Positions 54,901 to 62,997 of a stretch of DNA of 64,000 nt are shown here, piece after piece. The stretch lies in NCBI GenBank assembly GCA_052246725.1, contig JBQQCL010000011.1. One strand, given 5' to 3'. The DNA comes from Pseudalkalibacillus sp052246725. Lineage in GTDB: Bacteria; Bacillota; Bacilli; Bacillales; Fictibacillaceae. The translations under genes were made by a program, and so were the position numbers. The notes under the pieces were generated by a model. That model saw only the letters and a list, made by a program, of their open reading frames with translations. It was not told where the DNA came from and did no database searches. Numbering within the stretch: the stretch's first letter is position 1; each line of letters begins with the position of its first letter.

Positions 54901-57900
54901 ACCCCGAAACAAAACGAATGGTTTCCTCCACCTGCTGTTTCCCGTATTGTGCAACCTTGACGGTATATTCACCAGGTCGATGTTCTAACGTGAAATTTCC
55001 ATTTTCATCTGCTTCAACTTCAACGCCTGTTTCCAGTACAGAGACCTTCCCTTTTACCGGTTGTCCGTCTCCATCCTTCATGGTCCCAATCAATACGCCA
55101 GGAGATTGATAGCTTTGGATCCCTTTAGTATAAGGAACGAGAACCTTTCCTGGTAAGACCGGAAGCCCAGATGTGCTGTAATCTGGAAGCGGGAATTCTT
55201 TTAATCTTTTACCAGTGTAGACATCCAACGCATAAAAGGTTCCGCTTGTCCCAGCAACAAAGAGGATTCCATTGGATGTGACTGATCCATTGTGCAAGGC
55301 TGAACCGACTGCCCGATTCGTCCACACGATTTCTCCTGTTTCACGGTCAAATGCTCTTAAAAGAGGATGAGCGGCAGATGTCATCACGACAAGATCCTCA
55401 TAAACAACAGGAGAACCAGCTTGAGTGTCACCGATGCCTTCTACCTTCCATATTTCTTCGCCGCTATTTGGATCAAGTTTATATAGTGTACCTGTTTCGG
55501 CATTGAAATTGGTACCGACCACATACAACTCTCCATCTACATAAACTGTACGAGCAGCGACACCTTCATTCGTAAGGGTTTTGCTCCAAACTTCAGAGCC
55601 ATCAGCGATATCAATAGCCCGGATGGTCATGTTGTCGTAACTGCCGACATAGAGCTTGCCGTCACCTAAACTACCGCCAAAGAATGTCGGTGCGCCTAGA
55701 GGGGTGCTCCAAATCTTTTCACCAGTTTCGGCATTCAACGCAGTCACATGTGCATTTTCATCCAAACCTGATCCTACAAAAAGCTTTCCATCATGATAGA
55801 TTGGTGATTCATAGACTGTTATAGAGTCAGTTTGGTAGTTCCATAAAATATTACCGTTTGAGAGATTGAGCGCATAGATCCGCCCATCTTGACCACCTGA
55901 TAAATAGACGACTCCATCCTCAATCGTTGGGGTTGACCGGTTCGTCGCACCTAAACGGATGCTCCAATTTTCTTCACCTGTCTCAGTATCCAGATTTACG
56001 ACCCAACCACGGTCTGTCGTCAGGACAACACTCTGATCGGCAACAGCAGGAGTCGAAAATAAAATTTCTCCTTTTGAGCCCAATTCATATTCCCAACCTA
56101 GATCCAATTTGTTTATATCAATCGAGGATGGTGATACTGCGTTACGGCCATTATTGTTGTTTGCCGTATTCCAGCCAGGCTTTGAACTGGATTCGGAAGC
56201 TCCCACTTCAATCTGGATGTTCTGATCGGCATCCATAGTCACTTCCAATGACGTGCCGGCAATCCCTTCACCGGATACCTGAAGCTCATAAGTGCCGACT
56301 GGTATTTGCCCTAGTGTAAAGTTCCCTTGTTCATCGGTTCGTGCAGGCTCTAATGGTGTATCCATTACACGGATATAAGCGAAAGGCACTGTATCACCAC
56401 TGTCTGCTTCCACAACTTTCCCTTCGAGCGCATAGGATGTGGCACGTTCCAGTACCCACTCCACATCCGTCACTTCGTCTTTCTGGATATCGATGGTTAG
56501 AGTTTGGTCTTCATAGCCAAAGGACTTGATGACGACCTCGTGGCTGCCTTCTCTTATCTTCAAATCGATGACACCATCATCAGCAATATCATAGAACACA
56601 CCATTGTTAAACTGAATCGTCCCGCTGATTGGTTCACCGTCTGCATTTTTCAATGTTCCTTTCAACTCTCCGGCAAATGCAGTCTCTGTCACCGCCTGAT
56701 AAATGTCCACGATACCATGGCCATAAACATCATTCGGGAGTGCACCCATGAACGGTTCGACTCTTGCCGTGTCACGAAGCAGTTCTTTTATTTCATCGAC
56801 TGTCAAATCAGGATTTGACTGGAGCAATAATGCAACTGCTCCTGTTACATGCGGAGTCGCCATTGATGTACCGCTTATCGTGTTGTATTTACCTTCCCCC
56901 TTAGCTGTCGGCCAGGCAGAATAGATATGATGTCCTGGTGCTGCTACATCCGGCTTTAGTAAGCGTACTTGATTACCATTCTCATCTTCCCAATAAACCG
57001 GTCCACGGCTGGAGAAGTATGCAATCTGGTCATTAACATCTGTTGCTCCGATCGCAAACGACTGCGGGAAACTTCCTGGAGCCCCGATCGTTTGTGATCC
57101 TGGTCCATCGTTTCCTGCCGCAAACATCGGAAAGATGCCTGCAGAAACCCAGGCTTGTACATCTTCATAAAACTCCATGTTGTAGGTGTTTGCATTACCC
57201 CAGGAGTTGTTCACGACATCAGGTGCTTTTGAAGTATCTCCGCCCGGTGCCATGAACCATTGGAATGCTTCATGAATAGCAGAGGTAGTCGTGGAACCGC
57301 CATCTGAAAAGATTTTGGCTGCGATCCATTCTGCTTCCGGTGCAACACCTATCGCTTCACCTGCGCCACCGCCCACTGCGGAACCAGCAACGTGAGTACC
57401 GTGTCCGTGTCCGTCACTCGGGGTGCTGTATCCTTCACCAGATAAGTCGATCCAAGAGTCGGAATGATCGCCGTCACGGCCGCGATAATTATGCTTCAAG
57501 GCTTCATGAGTCCCGTCGACCCCTGTGTCCATGATTCCGACAACGACCCCTTCACCTTTTAGACCATAATCACCCCAGACTTTCGTTGCTTTGATTTTTT
57601 CAAGACCCCATTGAGGTAACTTTGGAGGATTTTCATCCTGTTGAATTTCAGGTACTTTAAGGACACGGTCCAACGTGATCTGCTCAATGTCGTCCCTTTT
57701 TTGTAATTCCTTTAAAGCATCCTTTGATACAGTTGCTGACATCGCATTGATGATCCAGAAGCTCTTATTCTTTTTTGCTTTTCCTTTTTGTTCGAGTGAG
57801 TTCATTGCTTTATCGAGTGCTTTTTGAGAGGCTTTTGCTTTTTCTTCGAGGTGTGTTTTCAGCAGCTTTACTTTCTCTGCCTTTGATTTCTTTGCTTTGA

Positions 57901-58315
57901 CTTGTGGAAAAATCGCTTCGATGTCGGGACGTTCTTTCATCCTGATGATGACGTCCACTTTTTCTTTCTTTTCCAATTGATTGAGGATATCTGCTTCAAC
58001 CTTGTCAGGCTTTGTTTCAGCCTGTGGTGATTGGCCAGATAAAGATGGAGGTTCCCATCCGAGTCCTTCCATCAATGAGGCTAATTCAACCTCACCTTCT
58101 TTTCCTTGATCAGACGATTTTTCCTCGTTAGAGGTGTCTTCCGACTTTTCTTGATACTCCGCTTCCCGTTCCTTCTCTAGGAGGTCATGATCTACGGTAG
58201 CTGAGTTGTCTGATGCTGTTTCTGCGTATGTAGATTGAGGCGCAAACATAGAGAAAATAAGTAAAAAGCTGAACAGTAATGCGAAAAGCTTGCGGTTCCG
58301 TTTAAACCTTCGCAA
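48914..58315 (-). CDS. Giant secreted subtilisin-like protease with five repeat modules
   Basis: 3133 residues. Signal peptide (1-~31, ending TYA), an acidic linker, an I9-like prodomain (~105-220), an S8 catalytic domain with D263 (IMDTGVD), H305 (GHGTHVAG) and S484 (GTSMATPH), which is bacillopeptidase F-like. Carboxypeptidase-regulatory-like beta domains (~550-720) follow. A PQQ-type beta-propeller (~736-1068) has repeated W-containing GEENWSI, GNILWNY and GEEIW blades. Five ~210-residue Rossmann-like modules start at about residues 1230, 1613, 1988, 2364 and 2745, spaced ~380 residues apart and separated by pairs of beta-sandwich domains. A C-terminal Big/fibronectin-like pair ends at 3133. 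No LPXTG or SLH motif, so it is probably released or loosely wall-bound. TTG start with AAAGGAGTG. Confidence 0.87.
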   Translation of the reverse strand: MRRFKRNRKLFALLFSFLLIFSMFAPQSTYAETASDNSATVDHDLLEKEREAEYQEKSEDTSNEEKSSDQGKEGEVELASLMEGLGWEPPSLSGQSPQAETKPDKVEADILNQLEKKEKVDVIIRMKERPDIEAIFPQVKAKKSKAEKVKLLKTHLEEKAKASQKALDKAMNSLEQKGKAKKNKSFWIINAMSATVSKDALKELQKRDDIEQITLDRVLKVPEIQQDENPPKLPQWGLEKIKATKVWGDYGLKGEGVVVGIMDTGVDGTHEALKHNYRGRDGDHSDSWIDLSGEGYSTPSDGHGHGTHVAGSAVGGGAGEAIGVAPEAEWIAAKIFSDGGSTTTSAIHEAFQWFMAPGGDTSKAPDVVNNSWGNANTYNMEFYEDVQAWVSAGIFPMFAAGNDGPGSQTIGAPGSFPQSFAIGATDVNDQIAYFSSRGPVYWEDENGNQVRLLKPDVAAPGHHIYSAWPTAKGEGKYNTISGTSMATPHVTGAVALLLQSNPDLTVDEIKELLRDTARVEPFMGALPNDVYGHGIVDIYQAVTETAFAGELKGTLKNADGEPISGTIQFNNGVFYDIADDGVIDLKIREGSHEVVIKSFGYEDQTLTIDIQKDEVTDVEWVLERATSYALEGKVVEADSGDTVPFAYIRVMDTPLEPARTDEQGNFTLGQIPVGTYELQVSGEGIAGTSLEVTMDADQNIQIEVGASESSSKPGWNTANNNNGRNAVSPSSIDINKLDLGWEYELGSKGEILFSTPAVADQSVVLTTDRGWVVNLDTETGEENWSIRLGATNRSTPTIEDGVVYLSGGQDGRIYALNLSNGNILWNYQTDSITVYESPIYHDGKLFVGSGLDENAHVTALNAETGEKIWSTPLGAPTFFGGSLGDGKLYVGSYDNMTIRAIDIADGSEVWSKTLTNEGVAARTVYVDGELYVVGTNFNAETGTLYKLDPNSGEEIWKVEGIGDTQAGSPVVYEDLVVMTSAAHPLLRAFDRETGEIVWTNRAVGSALHNGSVTSNGILFVAGTSGTFYALDVYTGKRLKEFPLPDYSTSGLPVLPGKVLVPYTKGIQSYQSPGVLIGTMKDGDGQPVKGKVSVLETGVEVEADENGNFTLEHRPGEYTVKVAQYGKQQVEETIRFVSGYERTKDYVLEAADTGSLQIQVKDQRSQDGLSDVEILLKDTSVEGTTNENGLYTDEAVFEGKYELVLSLNGYVEQKQMITVTSGEETIIDVEMQPIDIAVLNDWNSEVTKLLNVNGYTAEERDWDIVEDIERYQVVYLNGAYGSGGEQPDAATFDSLVQAAEEHDVNLIFADQWGSSYGSIEHLNEYYGDPKEFDHQYDGGAVRLEVDVAHPIFEGYEVGDRMTLFERTGDLTWFNQYSGRHLGSIGNTSLGFVGSGVAYKAVSEDSAHLLLSSHGAAPWISPLQGWLGAQQQILFNGIDFLNEAEYGHVSGTVVDVDGEPVEAQIEIVETGVKTQAVLGEGSGANADYELFHDPGTYTMEIRALGYETQTQEVTFTHGEPAEVFITLGASNGGTITGLVTDSNTQQVVKEAQVTVTNEAGDVVAETTTGTNGRYEVSDLEDIVYTITIEKEGYINKSEQIDMARFEGELNVELSPVPQLAVIGDYWSAERNFASVFNDIGVEVTEIPEGDAAEQIGNYDVVFFNDGDFNKSEFDAMMKAADEHETSVIFGEHYWSGSGIEQLVDLRGDPETRETFSGSTLAAGYQVTQEHPIFNGAKVGDFIELLIPAASDIGAFDGYSGYPLAQIKHEGDSEPYGTGLAYKPRTSGSMEVLMAGHGFYFSHDADDYTPEAKELLVNTVLWAAEAQYSTISGTITDEAGNPLDAEVKVNGMDFSDKTNPEDGTFSIAILDGEYEVEIQSFGYQSETMTVNVSENSTPLTIDMDVKDNVGSITGVIESEKDGNAVEGATIDVLDVPRATTTNTQGQYSIERLEPGTYTLRVEKDGYVRQDIEVEITDSEEVTLPIDLKPSPTVGVIVDITASGYTTLKEYLEERGYLVEYIGYEDTDRLAEMDLVFANSDYTGSQVPSESEFKAFLKALDETKTSVIWTGQDGGRGSIRFLQDYLNDPTTVFGGSEEGSQGTVVEEHPLTEGLDLNETFDIPARFDYYYGFDGYSGHTAVEFKNDNTGDQGSMVAYKGRTNDSVEILLANMTYSHVWNTNQSFDPVREKILNNALLWALDNEEALVGELHGQVVNDQGMAVKATVEIAENGKTIETDSEGSFYAGLEEGSYELTINAFGHEEKTFTVNISNGDTLEETFELTAENAGVVNGIVKDGETGDPIADASVSFLGTPIEASTDENGEFSVSAPEGEYDIKVLASGYGANTQSNVQVVAGEEVDLTFSMQTSQKLAVIGYSPNEARLVPFLESNGYDVDFYQRDDYESLQQALADYQLVIFNDKDYSMTNDQFRAFVEEANELEVSMIFVSQYGGGTIKSLADAYGDPESVRSSFESQSINVKVDQLHPIFSGFEVGDEIEILNNGNSNQQYSVYENFSGTTIGSLTHDEEGVLGEGIGIKYPTANNVHVLLSGLQAGGYGSPESRWTDEAKQIYLNAIDFATTASLGEIKGTVTDADGNPISNAKVTIPSEGIEVTTTDDGSYRLGVGVGHYEVKVQARGFVEQVKEADVAELGDSVTLNFTMEAIEGVSLSGQIINAETEDGIEGVQLTLTPEDPAGFVEETTTDVSGGYAFENLLPGNYELKMEVDGYLPSTETITVGEEDVEANLSMNAYQVAVLGDVNDALVNFLNDQEVYAESRDWNLLGQVEDYSLILVNTKEGTTEQVEQLIEESDEKQVSVVFVGTWGVGEGSIQLLETAEGYPQKDQHGYDEGAVYIQPLKDHPLFEGLVEEGNEDTPIKVHAAKSPYSTFKDYPGMTLAELLVDETEKGSSIAYEFRSESHMHLLLSSFAVTNIIGPEYGWTEEGKQLFTNSLKWAMDAEQQAPNAPEWDDEELKFKHEPVIVTGKADPGTTVHVYAERGNARNELGSVQTKPDGTFEIELEIGNGSYFLRAEAENFAGTAESENRLHVIVAGKPDTQPEAEATVKDGNVQLTWKAQDAERYVIERNGEQISEVKEVSFTDETVEPGQEYTYQITAIMGDGDKISYDPLTITIKELQLAN

Positions 58316-58542
58316 ATATTTTCACTCCTTTAGTTTTAGTCTTAAACCAAATTTACACAATAATTGACAATTACCTTCTTACTTTCTAATAATTGGGACT
58401 ATTTCGAAATATTTCATACGAAGGATTCATCCATAAAGTGGAAAGGAAGGAGTTTTGCTCGATTTAACGGTCGGGACTTTTGACATATAAAAGAGGAAGG
58501 AAGCAAAATTTAGGGAAGATAAGCGAAAAAGAGGGAAAAAGA
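58316..58542. other. Promoter region of the giant subtilase
   Basis: AT-rich; no gene. The AAAGGAGTG ribosome site lies at ~58323-58332. The promoter was not pinned down. Confidence 0.35.
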
Positions 58543-58571
58543 AAAAGCTGATTTTTAATGGATCAGCTTTT
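58543..58571 (-). terminator. Terminator of the GNAT gene at 58667
   Basis: AAAAGCTGAT and ATCAGCTTTT form a 10-bp stem with a 9-nt loop; TTTTTCTTTTTC follows on the minus strand. It lies ~95 bp beyond the GNAT stop codon; no gene is evident between. Confidence 0.8.
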
Positions 58572-58666
58572 AAGAAGAGAATTATCGTATAATTCGTCGT
58601 TCTCAACGAAAAATTTCAACTTTGCTTTAAATTATTTTGACTTGGCATCGAATAATGAAAAGTTTG

Positions 58667-59563
58667 CTACGAATTCAAATTGTAATTATAACAGACCATC
58701 GTTTCGTATTGTTCAAACCCTTCAGACAAGTAAAGGTTGACCGCCTTTTCGTTCTCAGCGTTTACCGTGATCAATGCCTTTGTTAAGCCGACCCCTTTGC
58801 CGAATTGCAACCCTGCTCTCAGCAAGTTACGCCCTAACCCTTTTCTATGATAAGATTTTTTGACTGCGATTAAATGGATGAAAAGGTGCACTTCCCCTTT
58901 ATGGACTTCCCTTGTCGTCCTCACAAGTCCAACGGGTGTGTGCTCATCGAACAAAACCTTAATACTACCCTCTATATAACCTTCTTCATTACGCATTTTT
59001 TTGACTTCCTGTGGAAGGACAGGGGTTTCTGAACCTGCAAGAGAGGCGAAGGCATCATTGCGCACTTCACACCATGCTTCTTCATCTCTCTCGAATTGGA
59101 AGGTTCTCAATTGATAACCTTCTGGGAATCTGACTTCGCCAACAGGAGAATCTGTTCGGTCTAAAACGAATGAATAACGCTCGATTTCAAATCCCAGTGT
59201 CTTAAATACATCTCGCTGGAACCGGCATTCACCATGTACGAAAAGGAAGAAGCGGTCGATCATATTTGTATGCGGCAAAATAGCCTCCAGGAGTAATCGA
59301 TAAGCCTCAATACGTTCAATCTCAGAATAGAAAATACGAAATCGTCCTCGCTTCCCTCTTCTGAAATAATCACCCATCATCAAGGATGCGGCACCGATCA
59401 CTTCCTCTCCGTCCTTTAAAAGATAAGTAGGATTCTCCTTATCATTTCGGAATGATTTCAAATCTTCATCATTTAAAAAAGAATCGTCTACAGCACATCG
59501 CCATTCTTTACAATGCCGCAAAAAGCGTTCAATTTCTGTGTCCCTCAAGGGTTCTACCCTCAT
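58667..59563 (-). CDS. GNAT acetyltransferase
   Basis: 298 residues. The C-terminal GNAT core is KGEVHLFIHLIAVKKSYHRKGLGRNLLRAGLQFGKGVGLTKALITVNAENEKAVNLYLSEGFEQYETMVCY, with the RKGLGRNLL acetyl-CoA loop. The N-terminal ~130 residues form a second, degenerate GNAT-like domain. Substrate unknown. Start 59563 lies 6 nt after GGAGGAG. Confidence 0.82.
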   Translation of the reverse strand: MRVEPLRDTEIERFLRHCKEWRCAVDDSFLNDEDLKSFRNDKENPTYLLKDGEEVIGAASLMMGDYFRRGKRGRFRIFYSEIERIEAYRLLLEAILPHTNMIDRFFLFVHGECRFQRDVFKTLGFEIERYSFVLDRTDSPVGEVRFPEGYQLRTFQFERDEEAWCEVRNDAFASLAGSETPVLPQEVKKMRNEEGYIEGSIKVLFDEHTPVGLVRTTREVHKGEVHLFIHLIAVKKSYHRKGLGRNLLRAGLQFGKGVGLTKALITVNAENEKAVNLYLSEGFEQYETMVCYNYNLNS

Positions 59564-59594
59564 ACATTCTCCTCCATTCGTCGCCACAAAAAAA

Positions 59595-59621
59595 AACTGC
59601 GAATGAAAATATCACTCACAG
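59595..59621 (-). terminator. Terminator of aprX
   Basis: ACTGTGAGTGA and TCATTCGCAGT pair with one or two mismatches around TATTT, followed by nine T on the minus strand, just after the aprX stop. Confidence 0.8.
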
Positions 59622-59642
59622 TCATTATATATCGAACGGTTG

Positions 59643-60968
59643 TTATTCAGGTATTGATTTTTCAGCATTGATGAAGCCACGGCCATAGATGTTCGGATCA
59701 AGTCCTTCTCTTTGATCTGCTCCTTTCAAAAGCATCTCCTTGATCTGATCCGTGGTAGCATTTGGATTGTGCTGTAACATCAGCGCAACAACACCTGCAC
59801 AAATCGGTGTTGCCATTGATGTGCCCGACATGACGAAATAATCGCCGTCGACCCGGCTCGACTTTTGCAGCTTATCGATGTAGGAGTTCGGGGAACGGAG
59901 AGAGACGATATTGACTCCAGGAGCCAGAATATCGGGTTTTTCCAATCCATAAACCGTCGGACCTCTACTTGAAAAACTAGCAACATCATCATCCGATTTG
60001 TCTACTGTGTTGAAGTCATCCGAAGCACCGACAGTAATCACACGATCGCTAACCCCTGGACTTGAAATCGTTTGGACATTCGGACCGCTATTCCCTGCGG
60101 CTACACACACGACGATTCCATTTTCCCAAGCTTTTTCGACACTTTGCACCATCGGATCTTTATCTTCATGTTCATACTTTTGGGCAGCTGCTCCAAGGGA
60201 CATGCTGATGACATCTATTTTTTTATCTGGATGATCCTTATTGTATTGGAGACACCAATCGATTCCTTGCATGATTGATTCCAATGTACCGGACCCCATT
60301 TTGTTCAACACCTTTATCCCGATGAGATTTGCCTCATAAGCAGGTCCTCTATATTTCCCATTTGAAGCTGTTCCATTCCCGGCGGCATCACCTGCACAAT
60401 GAGTTCCGTGACCATTGTCATCATATGGTTCTATTCGCTGATCTACGAAATCGACAAAGTCTACAATTCGACCATCAAGGTCTTCATGAGGGTGAATACC
60501 AGTGTCGATCACTGCAATGGTAACGTCTTTTCCGGACAAAGCCGTATTGTTCCGAATGATATTTTCAGCATTCACTGACGGCGTAGCAACATCCAACAAG
60601 GCTTGTACTTCTCGATTCAGATAAATTTTTTTAATATGAGAGCATTTACTAAGGATGTCTTCGAGCATGGCAGGAGTAGCATCGATACTGCAACAGGATA
60701 CGAATGAGAAGGTTTTCCTCATCCGGCATCGTGTATGGCTTTTTGAAAACTGATGGAGTTCATGGCATCCATTCTCAAATCCATCCTCTTGGAATTCGAT
60801 GACGACTGAAACTTTCTTCATTTTCTTAATGAACCGTTCAACGGAATTGTGCATAAAGCAAGGAATCCAGGTAAACGGCCTGTACATGTAAAGCATTTGT
60901 TCTCGCAGTGGCTGATCGATTTTATGCGCATAGGTTCGTATGGTTTGAACCATGGAATAACCAAACAT
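59643..60968 (-). CDS. aprX: AprX-like intracellular subtilisin
   Basis: 441 residues, the length of B. subtilis AprX (442). No signal peptide. Triad D155 (AVIDTGIHPHEDLDG), H187 (GHGTHCAG) and S384 (GTSMATPICAGVVALM). The N-terminal ~125 residues form a cytosolic prodomain-like part. The cysteine pattern (SCCSID, GTHCAG) is usual for the group. GAGGTGAAAGT precedes ATG. Physiological substrates unknown. Confidence 0.88.
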   Translation of the reverse strand: MFGYSMVQTIRTYAHKIDQPLREQMLYMYRPFTWIPCFMHNSVERFIKKMKKVSVVIEFQEDGFENGCHELHQFSKSHTRCRMRKTFSFVSCCSIDATPAMLEDILSKCSHIKKIYLNREVQALLDVATPSVNAENIIRNNTALSGKDVTIAVIDTGIHPHEDLDGRIVDFVDFVDQRIEPYDDNGHGTHCAGDAAGNGTASNGKYRGPAYEANLIGIKVLNKMGSGTLESIMQGIDWCLQYNKDHPDKKIDVISMSLGAAAQKYEHEDKDPMVQSVEKAWENGIVVCVAAGNSGPNVQTISSPGVSDRVITVGASDDFNTVDKSDDDVASFSSRGPTVYGLEKPDILAPGVNIVSLRSPNSYIDKLQKSSRVDGDYFVMSGTSMATPICAGVVALMLQHNPNATTDQIKEMLLKGADQREGLDPNIYGRGFINAEKSIPE

Positions 60969-61125
60969 ACTTTCACCTCTATCAATTTGTCAGGTCTTTA
61001 CTAGATTATGAGAATCTAATAAAAACGTAACGGTACACGCCTATTTGATAGAGAAAATAGATTTCAGGGCGAAAATTACAGAAATGAAGACAGACGCTGA
61101 CGTTGCATCTGTCCTCATCTCATTC

Positions 61126-62232
61126 TCACGTTGTCTGACCGATCATCGACAATCGTTTGATTTCTTGCTCAATTTCATCTTTCAGTTCTTCCACTTTAGC
61201 GTAATCCATTGCTTTGATATAGTAACTTTCTAATTCATCATGATATTCCTTTGCCTGTGCAAGGCATTGGATTGCATTTTTCATATTTGAAGCATATCGT
61301 TCGGTTATATCCAATAGTTCCACTGCATATTTTTCATCCGTTCCCGGGGTAATTGTTCTTTTATACATATCAACGATCTCATCATTTTCACGATCCGGAA
61401 AATATTCATGAGGTGCTGTACTATCGAAAATCGCAATACCGAGCTCCCGTATGATGACCATATCAAGGCTGTTCGGATCGAATCCACAATGATAAATTTC
61501 AACATCAAATCCTTTATCTTCCGCTGTTGCGGCAATCTTTTTCAGCAGCGTCGATTTGCCTGATCCTGGTCTGCCTTTGATAAAATACCGTTTGTAAATC
61601 CCCTCTGTCAGATTGGGGACAAAATCCACGGCTCCTTTTGGCGTCGCCGCCCCTAAGAAACGATGTACTACCTTTGAGTCTTTATGCAATGATTTACCTG
61701 CAAAAAATTCTTCAATTAATTCATTTGTCAGTTGATCGGCTTTTGCAAAATCCATATTTTCGATATAGATTTTTTCCCATTCATCATGTACTTCCAGCGC
61801 ATCTGCAAAATATGCATACGCTTCATTAAAAGCATCAGATATACGGGTGCCGAGCTTTTCGATTTTTTCCCGGTGAGATGCCAGTATGTTTGAATCCCAT
61901 GCGGATCCTAAATTTACATATTCCTCCACTGCCCCAGGGAATTTCGGTTCAATGACATGCGGTGCTGTACCGTCGACGATTCCGACTTTCAATGTTGTAA
62001 TGATTACCCCATCAATCGACTCATTATCGGATGAACAGTGAAGAAATTCTATATCATATCCTCTATCGTTCCATTCATGCCCGATCGCTTTCATCAGTGA
62101 TGATTTTCCTGTGCCAGGGCCGCCTTTTAAAATGAACAAACGGTCTAGTCCCTCTAAACATGATTCATATAGACTGTAAAATCCTCTAGCGGTATTCCCG
62201 CCTGCAAAATAGTTCGTGATCTTACCTGACAA
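61126..62232 (-). CDS. Double P-loop ATPase, PRK06851-like
   Basis: 368 residues with two homologous halves. The first has Walker A GGPGTGKSS (37-45), the second GRPGSGKST (~222). Shared downstream features are YDIEFLHCSSDN / FDVEIYHCGFDPNSLD and IVDGTAPHVIEPKFPG / IFDSTAPHEYFPDREN. It is the known duplicated-ATPase family of Bacilli and clostridia of unknown function. The start is taken as TTG 62232, 8 nt after GGAAGGGAG; GTG 62241 is inside that site. Confidence 0.8.
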   Translation of the reverse strand: MSGKITNYFAGGNTARGFYSLYESCLEGLDRLFILKGGPGTGKSSLMKAIGHEWNDRGYDIEFLHCSSDNESIDGVIITTLKVGIVDGTAPHVIEPKFPGAVEEYVNLGSAWDSNILASHREKIEKLGTRISDAFNEAYAYFADALEVHDEWEKIYIENMDFAKADQLTNELIEEFFAGKSLHKDSKVVHRFLGAATPKGAVDFVPNLTEGIYKRYFIKGRPGSGKSTLLKKIAATAEDKGFDVEIYHCGFDPNSLDMVIIRELGIAIFDSTAPHEYFPDRENDEIVDMYKRTITPGTDEKYAVELLDITERYASNMKNAIQCLAQAKEYHDELESYYIKAMDYAKVEELKDEIEQEIKRLSMIGQTT

Positions 62233-62336
62233 GACAAGCACTCCCTTCCATGATATCGGATTGCCTCTGTTATTATATGCAACAAAGCCTTTTTGGGTGA
62301 TTGCCCAGAGTTAAAGGGTGCGTTTAAAGAACGTTG

Positions 62337-62426
62337 AAAGAAAACTTGGCAAAGCCGAGCCTTTGGCGTAGGCTGAGCTTTAGTTGCGCTTATATTGAAG
62401 AAAGTATTTTATACTTTCTTTAAATG
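62337..62426 (+). repeat. Structured short repeat B, copy 6
   Basis: Full-length, AAAGAAAACTTGGC to TTTAAATG, upstream of the DUF488 gene. The apparent longer reading frame of that gene (from 62395) begins inside this repeat. Confidence 0.85.
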
Positions 62427-62466
62427 CAAAAAAGGAAAATTAATAAAACCAAATTGTACGGAGGTT

Positions 62467-62823
62467 ATGAAATTGGCTATTCAATTGAAGCGAATTTATG
62501 AATCTAAATCAGAAAATGACGGAAAACGGATCCTGGTTGATCGCATCTGGCCAAGAGGGATTTCTAAGGAAGAGGCAGGTTTAGATGAATGGTTGAAGGA
62601 GGCAGCTCCAAGTCCGGAGTTACGTAAATGGTTCGAACATGACCCTGATCGTTTCAAGGAATTCAAGGAAAGATATGAAAAAGAATTGGATAATGATGAA
62701 GAAAAACAAAAAGCTGTAGAAAAAGTAAGATCATTTATGAAAGACGGAAAAGTGACCCTTTTGTATGCTGCCAAAGATCAAAAGCATAATCATGCTGTCG
62801 TTTTGAAGGATTATCTCTCTTGA
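62467..62823 (+). CDS. DUF488 protein
   Basis: A 118-residue protein with IQLKRIYESKSENDGKRILVDRIWPRGISKEEAGLDEWLKEAAPSPELRKWFEHDPDRFKEFKERY, the DUF488 hallmark (RVLVDRxWPRGxxK). C-terminal VTLLYAAKDQKHNHAVVLKDYL is also conserved. Small cytosolic protein of unknown activity. Start 62467 lies 3-4 nt after GGAGG. Confidence 0.88.
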   Translation: MKLAIQLKRIYESKSENDGKRILVDRIWPRGISKEEAGLDEWLKEAAPSPELRKWFEHDPDRFKEFKERYEKELDNDEEKQKAVEKVRSFMKDGKVTLLYAAKDQKHNHAVVLKDYLS

Positions 62824-62848
62824 TTTACGCCCGATTGTTCAAAAACTT

Positions 62849-62877
62849 TTCACAAATAATTATTATCGTGTTATACT
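62849..62877 (+). promoter_or_regulatory. Putative sigma-A promoter of the 62998 gene
   Basis: TTCACA (-35) and TATACT (-10) separated by 17 bp. About 120 bp upstream of the start codon. Confidence 0.45.
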
Positions 62878-62997
62878 ATTTGTAACAAATCGTTCACAAA
62901 TTAGATTTAAAGTTGTCACAATGTACGGGACATACTTATATGTAAAGTATTCTTTTGTAAGCGGTAACAATCGGTTTATGAAGGGAGGCGTTCCATC

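Noticed and set aside
62879..62898. Rex-type site TTGT...ACAA upstream of the small membrane protein gene
   Set aside because: The dyad is 20 bp rather than 18 bp and the arms match poorly (TTGTAAC versus TTGTGAA).
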